Shown piece by piece: positions 51,480-60,662 of a stretch of 64,000 bases of DNA. Location of the stretch: assembly GCF_037153985.1 (NCBI RefSeq), contig NZ_JBBAYI010000002.1, forward strand, positions 741,840-805,839, read 5' to 3'. The position numbers and the translations under genes were made by a program. The notes beneath the pieces were generated by a model that worked only from the letters and a program-made list of their open reading frames with translations, searched no databases and was not told the origin of the DNA. This stretch comes from Emticicia sp037153985. Lineage in GTDB: Bacteria > Bacteroidota > Bacteroidia > Cytophagales > Spirosomataceae. How positions within the stretch are numbered: the first letter of the stretch is position 1; each line of letters starts with the position of its first letter.

Positions 51480-52823
51480 ATGATTTTAACAACTCTTTCT
51501 GCTATTTCTCCTGTCGATGGTCGTTATCGCCGTCAGGTGGAAGACCTAGCGAAATATTTTTCAGAATTTGGTTTAATTCATTATCGTGTTCGGATTGAGA
51601 TTGAATATTTTATTGCGTTGGTCGAACTCCCATTACCGCAGTTAGAAAACTTTCCGAAAAACCTTTACAAAGATTTAAGAGCTATTTATCAGAACTTTTC
51701 GGAAGAAGATGCCCTTAAAATCAAGGAAATTGAAAAAACAACCAACCACGATGTAAAAGCCGTTGAATATTTCATTAAAGAAGTATTCGAGAAGCTCGAT
51801 GTAGCCCCTTATGCCGAGTTTATTCATTTTGGCCTTACCTCGCAGGATATTAACAATACAGCTATTCCGCTTTCGCTGAAAGAGGCCATGACCGACAACG
51901 TATTGCCGATTTTTGCTCAGGTTCTTGAAAAACTACATACTTTAGCAGAACAGTGGCAGGATATTTCGTTGCTGGCACATACACACGGCCAGCCCGCTTC
52001 GCCAACGCGTCTGGGCAAAGAAATCCTTGTTTTTTGTGAGCGTCTCGAAAAACAACTTGAGCTTCTTACGGCCATTCCTTACTCGGCAAAGTTTGGGGGT
52101 GCCACTGGTAACTTTAATGCCCACCATGTGGCTTATCCACAGTCAGACTGGGTTTTGTTTGGTAACAACTTCGTAAATAAACAGTTAGGTTTATTCAGAA
52201 GCCAGAAAACAACCCAGATTGAACACTACGATATGCTGGCGGCATTGAGCGATAACCTGAAAAGGCTGAACAATATTCTGATTGACTTCTCACGCGATGT
52301 CTGGACTTACGTTTCGATGAGTTATTTCAAACAGAAAATCAAAGCCGGAGAAATAGGCTCATCGGCCATGCCACACAAAGTAAACCCCATTGATTTTGAA
52401 AACGCCGAAGGAAACCTAGGCGTAGCAAATGCACTTTTTGAACATTTTTCGGCTAAGTTGCCTATCTCTCGTCTGCAAAGAGACCTGACCGACTCAACAG
52501 TTTTAAGAAATCTGGGCGTGCCTGTGGCACATACCGTTATTGCGCTTAAATCGTTACTGAAAGGTCTGGACAAACTAGAGCTGAACAAAGATGCCATTGA
52601 CCACCACCTGGAAGAAAACTGGGCGGTAGTGGCAGAAGGTATTCAGACTATTTTAAGAAGAGAAGGCTTTCCGAAACCCTATGAGGCCCTTAAATCGCTG
52701 ACCCGTACGAACGAAAAAATCACGGAAAAGAAAATAAAGGAGTTTATCGATACGCTTGATGTAAGCGAAAAAGTTAAATACGAGCTTCGTCGCATATCGC
52801 CGTTCAACTATACAGGTATTTAA
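51480..52823 (+). CDS. purB: Adenylosuccinate lyase
   Basis: Cleaves adenylosuccinate and SAICAR in purine synthesis. 447 residues of the fumarase/aspartase superfamily: N-terminal LSAISPVDGRYRRQVEDLAKYFSEFGLI, conserved FTTNHDVKAVEYFIKE-like block (EKTTNHDVKAVEYF), LAHTHGQPASPTRLGKE with the catalytic His, and the signature SSAMPHKVNPIDFEN with the catalytic Ser loop. The HFGLTSQDINNTA block is also present. Single gene with a long leader and a terminator. Confidence 0.97.
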   Translation: MILTTLSAISPVDGRYRRQVEDLAKYFSEFGLIHYRVRIEIEYFIALVELPLPQLENFPKNLYKDLRAIYQNFSEEDALKIKEIEKTTNHDVKAVEYFIKEVFEKLDVAPYAEFIHFGLTSQDINNTAIPLSLKEAMTDNVLPIFAQVLEKLHTLAEQWQDISLLAHTHGQPASPTRLGKEILVFCERLEKQLELLTAIPYSAKFGGATGNFNAHHVAYPQSDWVLFGNNFVNKQLGLFRSQKTTQIEHYDMLAALSDNLKRLNNILIDFSRDVWTYVSMSYFKQKIKAGEIGSSAMPHKVNPIDFENAEGNLGVANALFEHFSAKLPISRLQRDLTDSTVLRNLGVPVAHTVIALKSLLKGLDKLELNKDAIDHHLEENWAVVAEGIQTILRREGFPKPYEALKSLTRTNEKITEKKIKEFIDTLDVSEKVKYELRRISPFNYTGI

Positions 52824-52853
52824 GAAACAACCTCATCTTTCTTCCCTTTACCC

Positions 52854-52888
52854 GTAGCAGCACGAGTCATCGTGTTGCTACATTTTTT
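52854..52888 (+). terminator. Terminator after purB
   Basis: A 12-bp stem with one G-T pair (52854-52865, 52870-52881), loop GTCA, then ATTTTTTATTA. Confidence 0.85.
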
Positions 52889-52963
52889 ATTATTATAGTT
52901 TACTTGCAAATCAGTTAATCTCTCATCATTTTTGTAGTTTGTACAAGGAGTAAAATCTAGGCC

Positions 52964-55900
52964 ATGATACAGATAAGAAAAGTTTCTCCTAAACATCCTA
53001 CTGGCAGGGCTTCATATTTTGTAAACATGAAAGTATCTACCCAACAACCATTTCAAATCGTTTATTCATTATTTGAGCATGAATACCTGGGGTTCTTGTT
53101 TGAGTCCTTCATTGTTCAACTTAATGGAAAAGGCGAGCTTACGCTACTAAATCAGAATATTTCTTCAAAAAATATACGAGAGTTTTCAGAACGTTTAGAT
53201 GCCACCGATTTTGAATTAGTAAAACTTATTGATGCCATTCAGCAAGAAGCCGTTCTGAAAAAATTCAATACCCGAAAAATTAGCCCGCTCGATTTCTTCC
53301 TGAAAGTTTTTGATTCCGACAAAGGCGATAAACTCTTACAGGAAACCATTCATGGGTATATAGAAAAACACCGCGCACAAATTCTGGAAAAACTTCTGGC
53401 TAAACAGGTTTTTGTTATGGGTACTGATGGCGACCCCACATGGAAACCTATCAGAATGATTGAAGAAGGGGCAAGGGTATTCTTTAATTTTATCAGAAAC
53501 GAAGAAAACACCCATTATTTTCCGACCATTAAATGTGCTGGCGAGCGCGTTCAGTTTCAGTTTAAGAATGCCAGCATTTTATCGGACGACCCCGCATGGC
53601 TACTGGTCGATAACAAACTTTACCATTTTGAAAAAAACGTCGATGGTAAAAAGCTACGCCCTTTTCTGAACAAAAACCACATTATTATTCCTCGTAATAT
53701 TGAAGACACCTACTATCAGAAATTTATTGCGCCGTTAATAGCACAGTTTGATGTTTTTGCGCAAGGTTTTGACATAAAATTCGAGAAACACCCTTCAAAA
53801 CCACTCCTGACAATCTCAGAAATGGCAACAAGCCCCGCCAAAGCAATGGCAAGCCTTTTTGAGCAGGAGGAAGAAGAAAAAGAAGAAAAAGACACCAAGA
53901 TAGTTTTCGATCTGGCGTTTCAGTACGGTACGTACACTTTCCGGTTTGATAGTTTCTCGGCCGAGGCTTACGTAAACGTAGAAAAAAATGGTACTGACTG
54001 GATTTTTCATAAAGTAAAACGAGATTTAGCTTATGAACGTAGCCAGATAAATCTGCTCAGAGGCTGGGGGCTTGACCTCCGCCACGGGCGTGTTTCGTTA
54101 CCCAAAGCGCCGGCTTTTTCATGGCTGCAAAAAAACGCTAACGCTTTAGAAGAAAACAATTTTGAAGTAAGGCAGGATTCAGGCAGTTTTAACCAGAAAC
54201 AATATTTTTTGGGTTATTCTTCTATCGAAATTAATATTGAAGAAAAAAACGATTGGTTCGATATTCAGGCAAAGGTTCGTTTTGGCGAATTTGAAATCCC
54301 CTTCCTGAAACTCAGGAACCTGATTATGGCTAATAAACGTGAGTTTATTCTACCCAATGGCCAGATTGCGGTTATTCCTGAAGAATGGTTTACAAGGTAT
54401 TCGGAGCTTTTCAGTTTTGTTGAGAAAACCGACGAAGATGATATTATTCTGAAAAAGCACCATCTGGTTCTGGTACAGGACTTGACCGACGAGGGGCTGG
54501 CGCATTCGGTAATGACCAGAAAACTAGAAAGACTCCGCGATTTTGAGAAAATTAACCAGTACGAATCGCCCAAAGGTTTACTGGCAACCTTACGGCCTTA
54601 CCAGAAAGCAGGCTACGACTGGCTGAGGTTTTTGTCGGAATACAAATTTGGCGGATGCCTCGCCGATGACATGGGTTTGGGTAAAACCATTCAGACGCTC
54701 GCCTTTTTACAATCTCAGAAAGAAACCGGACTGGCGCAAAACCCTAGCTTGTTAATTATGCCTACCTCGCTGGTGTACAACTGGCTGAAAGAAATCGAGA
54801 AGTTTACCCCAGATCTGAAAGCCTTTGTTTATACAGGTACCTATCGGGAAAAAAACACCGAGCAATTTAATAACTATGATTTAATTCTGACTTCGTACGG
54901 TATTGTCAGGCTCGATATTGATTTCATTAAAGATTACCGTTTCAATTATGTTATTCTGGATGAGTCGCAGTCTATTAAAAACCCGACATCGCATATTTCC
55001 AGAGCGGTTATGCAACTTAATAGTGCAAATCGTTTGATACTGACGGGTACGCCGCTGGAAAACAGCACCATGGACTTATGGACTCAGATGACCTTCATTA
55101 ACCCAGGTTTACTGGGTACACAGAGTTTTTTTAGAAACGAATACCAGATTCCGATTGAAAAACATCAGGACGAAAAACAGATACGTCATCTATATAACCT
55201 CATCAAGCCTTTTATGCTACGCAGGCATAAGTCGCAGGTAGCTACCGAACTACCCCCTAAAGTAGAAAGTGTGCATTACTGCGACATGACCGAAGAGCAG
55301 GAAAAAACCTACGAAGAAGCAAAATCTTATTACAGAAACATTATTCTGGAACAGATAGAGCAAGACGGCCTCGGTAAATCACAGATGGTAGTGTTACAAG
55401 GCTTAACCAAACTCCGGCAACTGGCGAATCATCCGGTCATGATTGATGAGAATTATGAGGGGAATTCGGGTAAAGACGAAGAGGTTTTGCAAAGGCTTGA
55501 AACCATTATCGAAGAAGACCACAAGGTGCTGGTGTTCAGCCAGTTTGTAAAGCATCTGGCCTTTTTCAGAAATTATCTCGACGAACACCACATTCCTTAC
55601 TGCTATCTGGATGGCTCTACGGCTAACCGACAAGAGCAGGTCGATATTTTTCAGACAGATAAAAACATCAAGATTTTTCTGATTTCGTTAAAGGCCGGAG
55701 GCTTAGGCTTAAACCTTACGGCTGCCGAATATGTTTTTCTGTTAGACCCCTGGTGGAATCCGGCAATTGAGGCCCAAGCCGTTGACCGCGCCCATAGAAT
55801 AGGGCAACAGAATACCGTTTTCACTTATAAGTTTATTACCCGTAATTCGGTAGAAGAAAAAATTCTGGCTTTACAACAAAACAAAAGAAAGCTATTCGAT

Positions 55901-55972
55901 AACCTGATTACTACCGAAGAAACCTTCGTTAAGTCGTTGTCGAAAGAAGACATCTTGAATTTGCTTACTTAG
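52964..55972 (+). CDS. SNF2-family DNA-dependent ATPase (RapA/HepA-like)
   Basis: 1002 residues. The first 500 hold no recognised domain; an acidic run EQEEEEKEEKDTK lies near residue 300. The SNF2 motor follows: motif I DDMGLGKT (about 566-573), motif II DESQ (about 665) instead of DEAH/DEAQ, motif III LTGTPLENS, and the helicase C-lobe with LVFSQFVKHLAFF, LISLKAGGLGLNLTAA and the arginine-finger block EAQAVDRAHRIGQ. Such bacterial proteins remodel DNA-protein or polymerase complexes and include RapA. It precedes a dehydrogenase gene by 48 bases. Confidence 0.92.
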   Translation: MIQIRKVSPKHPTGRASYFVNMKVSTQQPFQIVYSLFEHEYLGFLFESFIVQLNGKGELTLLNQNISSKNIREFSERLDATDFELVKLIDAIQQEAVLKKFNTRKISPLDFFLKVFDSDKGDKLLQETIHGYIEKHRAQILEKLLAKQVFVMGTDGDPTWKPIRMIEEGARVFFNFIRNEENTHYFPTIKCAGERVQFQFKNASILSDDPAWLLVDNKLYHFEKNVDGKKLRPFLNKNHIIIPRNIEDTYYQKFIAPLIAQFDVFAQGFDIKFEKHPSKPLLTISEMATSPAKAMASLFEQEEEEKEEKDTKIVFDLAFQYGTYTFRFDSFSAEAYVNVEKNGTDWIFHKVKRDLAYERSQINLLRGWGLDLRHGRVSLPKAPAFSWLQKNANALEENNFEVRQDSGSFNQKQYFLGYSSIEINIEEKNDWFDIQAKVRFGEFEIPFLKLRNLIMANKREFILPNGQIAVIPEEWFTRYSELFSFVEKTDEDDIILKKHHLVLVQDLTDEGLAHSVMTRKLERLRDFEKINQYESPKGLLATLRPYQKAGYDWLRFLSEYKFGGCLADDMGLGKTIQTLAFLQSQKETGLAQNPSLLIMPTSLVYNWLKEIEKFTPDLKAFVYTGTYREKNTEQFNNYDLILTSYGIVRLDIDFIKDYRFNYVILDESQSIKNPTSHISRAVMQLNSANRLILTGTPLENSTMDLWTQMTFINPGLLGTQSFFRNEYQIPIEKHQDEKQIRHLYNLIKPFMLRRHKSQVATELPPKVESVHYCDMTEEQEKTYEEAKSYYRNIILEQIEQDGLGKSQMVVLQGLTKLRQLANHPVMIDENYEGNSGKDEEVLQRLETIIEEDHKVLVFSQFVKHLAFFRNYLDEHHIPYCYLDGSTANRQEQVDIFQTDKNIKIFLISLKAGGLGLNLTAAEYVFLLDPWWNPAIEAQAVDRAHRIGQQNTVFTYKFITRNSVEEKILALQQNKRKLFDNLITTEETFVKSLSKEDILNLLT

Positions 55973-56020
55973 GTTTACAGACCGGTTTTACCTACTATTT
56001 AACGCTTAAATATTTATACC

Positions 56021-56974
56021 ATGAAAATTGTTTATCTTGACGCATACACTGTTAATATCCTAGAAGACCTTGATTTATCGGCACTTCATACTTTAGGCGA
56101 AGTAACACTTTATGACCGCACGCCCAAAGAACAAATTATTGAGCGCGCTAAAGATGCCGAAGTGATATTGACCAACAAATGCCCGCTGAACCGTGAGCTT
56201 ATCAGCCAGCTACCTAAGCTGAAATACATTGGCGTTACGGCCACCGGTTATAATATTATTGATGTAGCAGCCGCCAAAGAGCAAGGTATTATTGTTACTA
56301 ATGTTCGTGGGTATAGCTCTGCTTCAGTAGCGCAACTGGTGTTTTCGTTAATATTAAGCTTTACCAATAAAGTAGCTGCACACGCGCATAATATTGCTCA
56401 AACGTGGCCTTCTTCGGCCGACTGGTGTTTTTATTTATCACCCCTGACAGAACTCGAAGGTAAAACTTTAGGTATTATCGGGCTGGGCGATATTGGTAAA
56501 AAAGTAGCAAACATAGGGCTAGGGTTCGGCATGAAGATTCTGGCTAATAAAAGAAACCTAAACAGTGGCGGAATGGAAGGCGTAGAACTTTGTGAAGTAG
56601 ATAAACTCTTGAAAAAAAGTGATTTTGTTACTTTGCATTGCCCCCTGACAGCCGAGAATCAGGGCTTTATTAATAAACAGGCCCTAGCACTTATGAAACC
56701 ATCGGCTATATTAATTAATACCTCTCGCGGCGGATTAATTAATGAAGCTGAACTGGCCGAGGCTCTCAATACAGCTGCAATTGCAGGGGCGGGGCTTGAT
56801 GTTTTGTCGAGCGAACCTCCGGCAGCCGATAATCCGCTTCTGACTGCCAAAAACTGTATTATTACGCCACATATTGCATGGGCAGGAGTTGATGCCCGCC
56901 AAGCCTTACTCAAAGGCACCATCGAAAATATCAGGGCTTATCAGAAAGGCACACCACAGAACGTAGTATCATAA
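56021..56974 (+). CDS. D-isomer-specific 2-hydroxyacid dehydrogenase
   Basis: 317 residues. NAD-binding Rossmann motif GIIGLGDIGKKVANIGLGFGM (GxGxxG), and the catalytic trio in the blocks INTSRGGLINEAELAEAL (Arg), GAGLDVLSSEPP (Glu) and CIITPHIAWAG (His). It reduces a 2-oxo acid such as hydroxypyruvate or glyoxylate with NAD(P)H; glycerate dehydrogenase is the usual label for this subgroup but the substrate is not fixed by sequence. Probably shares a transcript with the helicase gene. Confidence 0.9.
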   Translation: MKIVYLDAYTVNILEDLDLSALHTLGEVTLYDRTPKEQIIERAKDAEVILTNKCPLNRELISQLPKLKYIGVTATGYNIIDVAAAKEQGIIVTNVRGYSSASVAQLVFSLILSFTNKVAAHAHNIAQTWPSSADWCFYLSPLTELEGKTLGIIGLGDIGKKVANIGLGFGMKILANKRNLNSGGMEGVELCEVDKLLKKSDFVTLHCPLTAENQGFINKQALALMKPSAILINTSRGGLINEAELAEALNTAAIAGAGLDVLSSEPPAADNPLLTAKNCIITPHIAWAGVDARQALLKGTIENIRAYQKGTPQNVVS

Positions 56975-57048
56975 TTTTTTCGGATAAACTGCAACTTTTT
57001 TGCCTGTACTCATGTATAAAAAGTATTATCCGTATTATTAACTGTTTT

Positions 57049-59361
57049 ATGAAAAAACTATACGCAGCCATAGGTTTATGCCTATGTGCATTAAGCGCAC
57101 TATTAGCACAAGACAACAAAACCTCAAACGAAGAAAAGTACGTTATCCACATTAAAAAATCTGCGACTCCCATTAAGCTAGACGGCGTTCTGGACGAAGA
57201 CGTATGGAAAACCGCCGACATCAGTAAAGATTTTTTCCTGAACCGCCCTTACGACTCTTCCTTTGCAAAGCTACAAACAGAAGTTCGGGTGGCTTTTGAT
57301 AATAACTTTATTTATGTTGGGGCTATTTGCTACCAGCCAAGAAACAGTTATACGGTTGCCTCTTTAAAAAGAGACTTTGAACCGGGTACCAGCGATGTGT
57401 TTATTCTGAACCTCGACACCTTCAAAGACCGCCTCAATGCTTTTCAGTTTGTGGTGAATCCTTACGGTGTACAACGCGAGGGGCTACTTTTTAACGGCGG
57501 CGAGATTTCTAACTACTGGGACAACAAGTGGTATTCGCACGTAAAGAACCACGACGATTATTGGGTAGTTGAAATGGCTATTCCTTTTAAAACTATTCGT
57601 TATAAAGTAACCGAGGGTGAAAACACTTGGCGGGTAAACTTTACAAGAACCGTTATGAAACGCAACGAGCAATCAAGCTGGAGTCCGGTGCCTCGTAACT
57701 TTGCCCCTAGTAATCTGGCTTATACTGGCCTGATGGTGTGGGACGAAACCCCACCCAAGCCCGGAGCCAACATCTCTGTGATTCCTTATGTGTCGTTAGC
57801 CACCCAGAAGGATTTCCCCAGAAACGAAGATGACCTTAGCCCTTTAGGTGCTACTTCGGCGTATCCGAAAGGCATCGGGCTGGATGCCAAAGTGGCTGTT
57901 ACACCCTCGTTGAATCTTGATTTAACAATAAACCCTGATTTCTCTCAGGTTGAGGTAGACAAACAAGTTACCAACCTGAGCCGTTTTGAGTTGTTTTTTC
58001 CTGAAAGAAGGCAGTTTTTCCTCGAAAACAACGACCTTTTCGGCACTTTCGGTTTCCCCGATACCCGCCCGTTTTTCTCACGCCGGATTGGTATCACCCG
58101 TAACCCCAATACAGGTCTTAACCAACAGGTTCCTATTCTGGCAGGGGCTCGTTTAAGCGGTAAACTCAACGACAAATGGCGCGTTGGGCTCATGAATATG
58201 CAAACCAGACGCGTCGATTTTGGTAACAATAATTATTTGCCTGCGGCTAACTATTCGGTAGCTACTATTCAACGCAAAATATTCACTCGCTCAACCATTG
58301 GTGCTATTTTTACCGATAAAGAAAATATTTTCGGCAATTTAACCGAACAGCAAACACAAAATTACAGGCGTTACAATAGAGTAGGAGGGTTAGAATTTAA
58401 TTATTATTCAAAAGACAGCCGCTTTGAGGTTGAGACCTATTACCACGAGTCTTTTTCGCCTGATGGAAAAAAAGATGCTGGTAGTGCCGCGCATTTTATG
58501 GGCTACCATCACCCCAACATTGACCTTAACTTTGGTGTACAGCGTATTGGCGAAAACTACCGCGCTGATATTGGCTTTGTGCCGCGTACAGGTATATGGC
58601 AGATTTATCGTCCCGCCAACATCGTATTAAACCCTAAATCAGCTCAAATTGCGAAATACATTAATGCCTATGGCGTTGGAACTGAAGGCAAAGATGTGTT
58701 TGATTTAAAAGGGAATCTGCTCGATAGTGAGTCAAATGTTTTTGCTTTTGCCAATAGTCCTGCTGGTGATGAAGCCTACATCGCATATAGCTGGAGTTTC
58801 ACCCATTTGTTTGGTGCATTTGACCCAACCAATGCCAGCGATAACCCCAACCCCGACACCTATAAAAATGTAGTAGAACTACCCATAGGCGATTACAAAT
58901 CAAAATTCTTTAATATAGGGTACAGCAGTAGCCGGCGATACACCCTGACAGGCTCTTTTGATTTCAGTACCGGTAAGTACTTTAATGGTAAAGCCGATAT
59001 ATTGGAAAGCAGCATAGCGTATCGTTTTCAGCCCTACGGTGTTCTTACGCTTGACTGCAACTATACCAGAATTGATTTACCACAGCCATACAATAGCGTA
59101 AAATACTGGCTATTAGGCCCCAGAGCAGAGCTTGCGATGTCAAAAAGCTTGTTTTTCAGCACTTTTTTTCAATATAATACACAAACTAACAACATCAATA
59201 TTAATTCCCGTTTGCAATGGCGTTTCCGCCCTGTGAGCGATGTTTTTCTGGTATATACCGACAATTATTTTGCCGAGAATATCAGCAGGTATTATGTAAA
59301 CGCCTGGGCTCCTAAAAACAGAGCCTTAATTTTAAAAATGACCTACTGGCTCAATATATAG
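57049..59361 (+). CDS. DUF5916 secreted protein with CBM9-like N-terminal domain
   Basis: 770 residues with a signal peptide (MKKLYAAIGLCLCALSALLAQ). Residues about 35-240 form a carbohydrate-binding-like family 9 domain (IKLDGVLDEDVWKTADI, VRVAFDNNFIYVGAICY, NAFQFVVNPYGVQREGLLF). The rest (about 245-770) is the DUF5916 domain, rich in beta strands with a barrel-like C-terminus ending ALILKMTYWLNI (LELFFPERRQFFLENNDLF is the family motif). Probably an outer-membrane protein; function unknown. Confidence 0.88.
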   Translation: MKKLYAAIGLCLCALSALLAQDNKTSNEEKYVIHIKKSATPIKLDGVLDEDVWKTADISKDFFLNRPYDSSFAKLQTEVRVAFDNNFIYVGAICYQPRNSYTVASLKRDFEPGTSDVFILNLDTFKDRLNAFQFVVNPYGVQREGLLFNGGEISNYWDNKWYSHVKNHDDYWVVEMAIPFKTIRYKVTEGENTWRVNFTRTVMKRNEQSSWSPVPRNFAPSNLAYTGLMVWDETPPKPGANISVIPYVSLATQKDFPRNEDDLSPLGATSAYPKGIGLDAKVAVTPSLNLDLTINPDFSQVEVDKQVTNLSRFELFFPERRQFFLENNDLFGTFGFPDTRPFFSRRIGITRNPNTGLNQQVPILAGARLSGKLNDKWRVGLMNMQTRRVDFGNNNYLPAANYSVATIQRKIFTRSTIGAIFTDKENIFGNLTEQQTQNYRRYNRVGGLEFNYYSKDSRFEVETYYHESFSPDGKKDAGSAAHFMGYHHPNIDLNFGVQRIGENYRADIGFVPRTGIWQIYRPANIVLNPKSAQIAKYINAYGVGTEGKDVFDLKGNLLDSESNVFAFANSPAGDEAYIAYSWSFTHLFGAFDPTNASDNPNPDTYKNVVELPIGDYKSKFFNIGYSSSRRYTLTGSFDFSTGKYFNGKADILESSIAYRFQPYGVLTLDCNYTRIDLPQPYNSVKYWLLGPRAELAMSKSLFFSTFFQYNTQTNNININSRLQWRFRPVSDVFLVYTDNYFAENISRYYVNAWAPKNRALILKMTYWLNI

Positions 59362-59482
59362 CTTTGGTTACCCGCCTCAACTAAAATTATGCGTGGCATA
59401 GGGGTAAACAGGGTTTCGTTTGTCTTGATTAAAAATTACGTTTTATGCAACCATTGTATGTATAAACGCATCATTAACAAAA

Positions 59483-60010
59483 ATGAACGAAATTATGAAA
59501 CGTAACATCTTTGCCATTCTTATTTTGTTTTGCATGATTTTCGTTACCGAAGCCAATGCCCAACGCCGCGGATACAGGTATCGATACGCTCCACCCCGCC
59601 CTTATGTACGGGTTGTGCCACGTGTAATTGTTCCAAGAATTGTTGTACCTCCGCCAGCTATTGGCTTTTCGTGGGGTTACAGGCCACGAGTATATATTGT
59701 TCCGCCACCTATTATTATCGGAGGTGGGCGAGGCTGGCGTCATTATCACCGCCGCGGATACGACTGTAATGACCGCTGCCACTGTTGGAGTGACGACCAC
59801 TACTATCGTGAACGCGAACGTAGATATTATGATGACCGAAGAGATTATTATGACGACAGAGACAGACGTTATAATGAGGACAACCGAAACCGCCGGTATT
59901 ATGACAACGACCGTTACTATAATCGACTGGAAGACACCCGACAACAGGCAGACCCCAGAACTTATAACACTGACGAAGATTTTTACGAGGATGAACCAGA
60001 CACTGTCTGA
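59483..60010 (+). CDS. Arg/Tyr/Asp-rich secreted protein of unknown function
   Basis: 175 residues. Start at 59483 gives MNEIMKRNIFAILILFCMIF; the second Met at 59495 gives a tidier signal peptide ending before QRRGYRY. The mature part is low-complexity: Arg/Pro/Val-rich (about 28-75), an RGYDCNDRCHC Cys patch near 92-101, and then tandem RRYYDDRRDYYDDRDRRY-like units (about 105-150). The composition resembles secreted mineral- or nucleic-acid-binding or cross-linking proteins; nothing firmer can be said. Terminator follows. The matching opposite-strand ORFs are shadows of the repeat. Confidence 0.7.
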   Translation: MNEIMKRNIFAILILFCMIFVTEANAQRRGYRYRYAPPRPYVRVVPRVIVPRIVVPPPAIGFSWGYRPRVYIVPPPIIIGGGRGWRHYHRRGYDCNDRCHCWSDDHYYRERERRYYDDRRDYYDDRDRRYNEDNRNRRYYDNDRYYNRLEDTRQQADPRTYNTDEDFYEDEPDTV

Positions 60011-60034
60011 CTACATATAAATAGCATTTCATTG

Positions 60035-60068
60035 GCAGTAGTGAGTAACTTTTACTACTGCTTTTTTT
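60035..60068 (+). terminator. Terminator after the Arg/Tyr-rich protein gene
   Basis: GCAGTAGT / ACTACTGC (60035-60042, 60054-60061) followed by TTTTTTT. Confidence 0.8.
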
Positions 60069-60254
60069 ATAATATAAACATCGGCTCAAGGGTAGCATAT
60101 ATTCTCGTTAAACATAAAGCCAGCATGAATTTTCAGTACCCTTAAATGAGGTTTTTATCCCCTTACAGTCGTATTCTCAATTATTTTAAAGTGCCTGTTT
60201 TAACGATTTTTTAGCATTTGGCTATTATTAATTAATAATTAATTTTTTTTATTT

Positions 60255-60283
60255 TTTGAATTAGCTTCTGTTAATTAAATTTG
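60255..60283 (+). promoter_or_regulatory. Promoter with full -33/-7 match ahead of the GT2 leader
   Basis: TTTG (60255-60258), a 17-base spacer and TAAATTTG (60276-60283) fit the Bacteroidota promoter well. RNA would start near 60289, about 370 bases before the glycosyltransferase start. Confidence 0.7.
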
Positions 60284-60289
60284 TTACTG

Positions 60290-60662
60290 GATTATTACTA
60301 TACCTATTATTTAAACAAAAAATGAAGAATTTACTCTTAATTACCCCCACTCCTCGAGAGGGGCATTTATCTCCGCCTATGCGTTCCAGACGGAACCGGT
60401 ATTTCAATCAACCCGTAAGTTTATCTGTACAATTATTGTTTAACTGCCAGTCTTAAGCAGTTATTGATTCCTGTCTTTATCGGCACCTATAAGGCATTAA
60501 CATCATGCTTGGTGGTTTAACCACCTACGGCTTTGTATGCCTTGTTATTACTGACAAAGGTCAGGCTTATGAGTTTATATCCGCACTATCATACATTACA
60601 TGAATAGATAAGTTTGCTGTGTATTTCCACACATGAAATAATACGAACCTATATTTAATTTA
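60290..60662 (+). ncRNA. Structured 5' leader candidate
   Basis: In order: CCCC-A-CTC / GAG-A-GGGG (60345-60363); GTTCC / GGAAC (60383-60396); AACTGC / GCAGTT (60442-60462); a two-level fold AAGGCAT / ATGCCTT (60491-60543) around GGTGGT / ACCACC (60511-60525); and CTGAC / GTCAG (60551-60564). This density of hairpins after a good promoter and before a long-leader gene suggests a regulatory RNA or riboswitch-like element of unknown class. Confidence 0.45.
60322..60456 (+). CDS. Possible leader peptide, 44 residues
   Basis: ATG at 60322 and TAA at 60454-60456; begins MKNLLLITPTPREG, Pro- and Arg-rich in the middle. It starts about 33 bases after the predicted RNA start and its stop lies in a hairpin. 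It may be a leader peptide or chance; the hairpins overlap its frame. Confidence 0.25.
   Translation: MKNLLLITPTPREGHLSPPMRSRRNRYFNQPVSLSVQLLFNCQS

Larger units (their letters stand above)
60011..60662. other. Gene-poor region before the glycosyltransferase: terminator, promoter and structured leader
   Basis: 650 bases holding a terminator at 60035, AT-rich DNA with a 16-bp palindrome ATTATTAATTAATAAT (60224-60239), a full promoter at 60255-60283 and a long hairpin-rich leader (60290-60662). No normal-sized gene is visible. Confidence 0.6.

Noticed and set aside
52133..52141. Perfect DnaA box TTATCCACA inside purB
   Set aside because: Isolated and within coding sequence.
59474..60098. Long minus-strand and alternate-frame ORFs opposite the Arg/Tyr-rich gene
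   Set aside because: Shadows produced by the repetitive codons of the real gene; their Thr/Ile/Val-rich or His/Arg-rich content is the repeat read in other frames.
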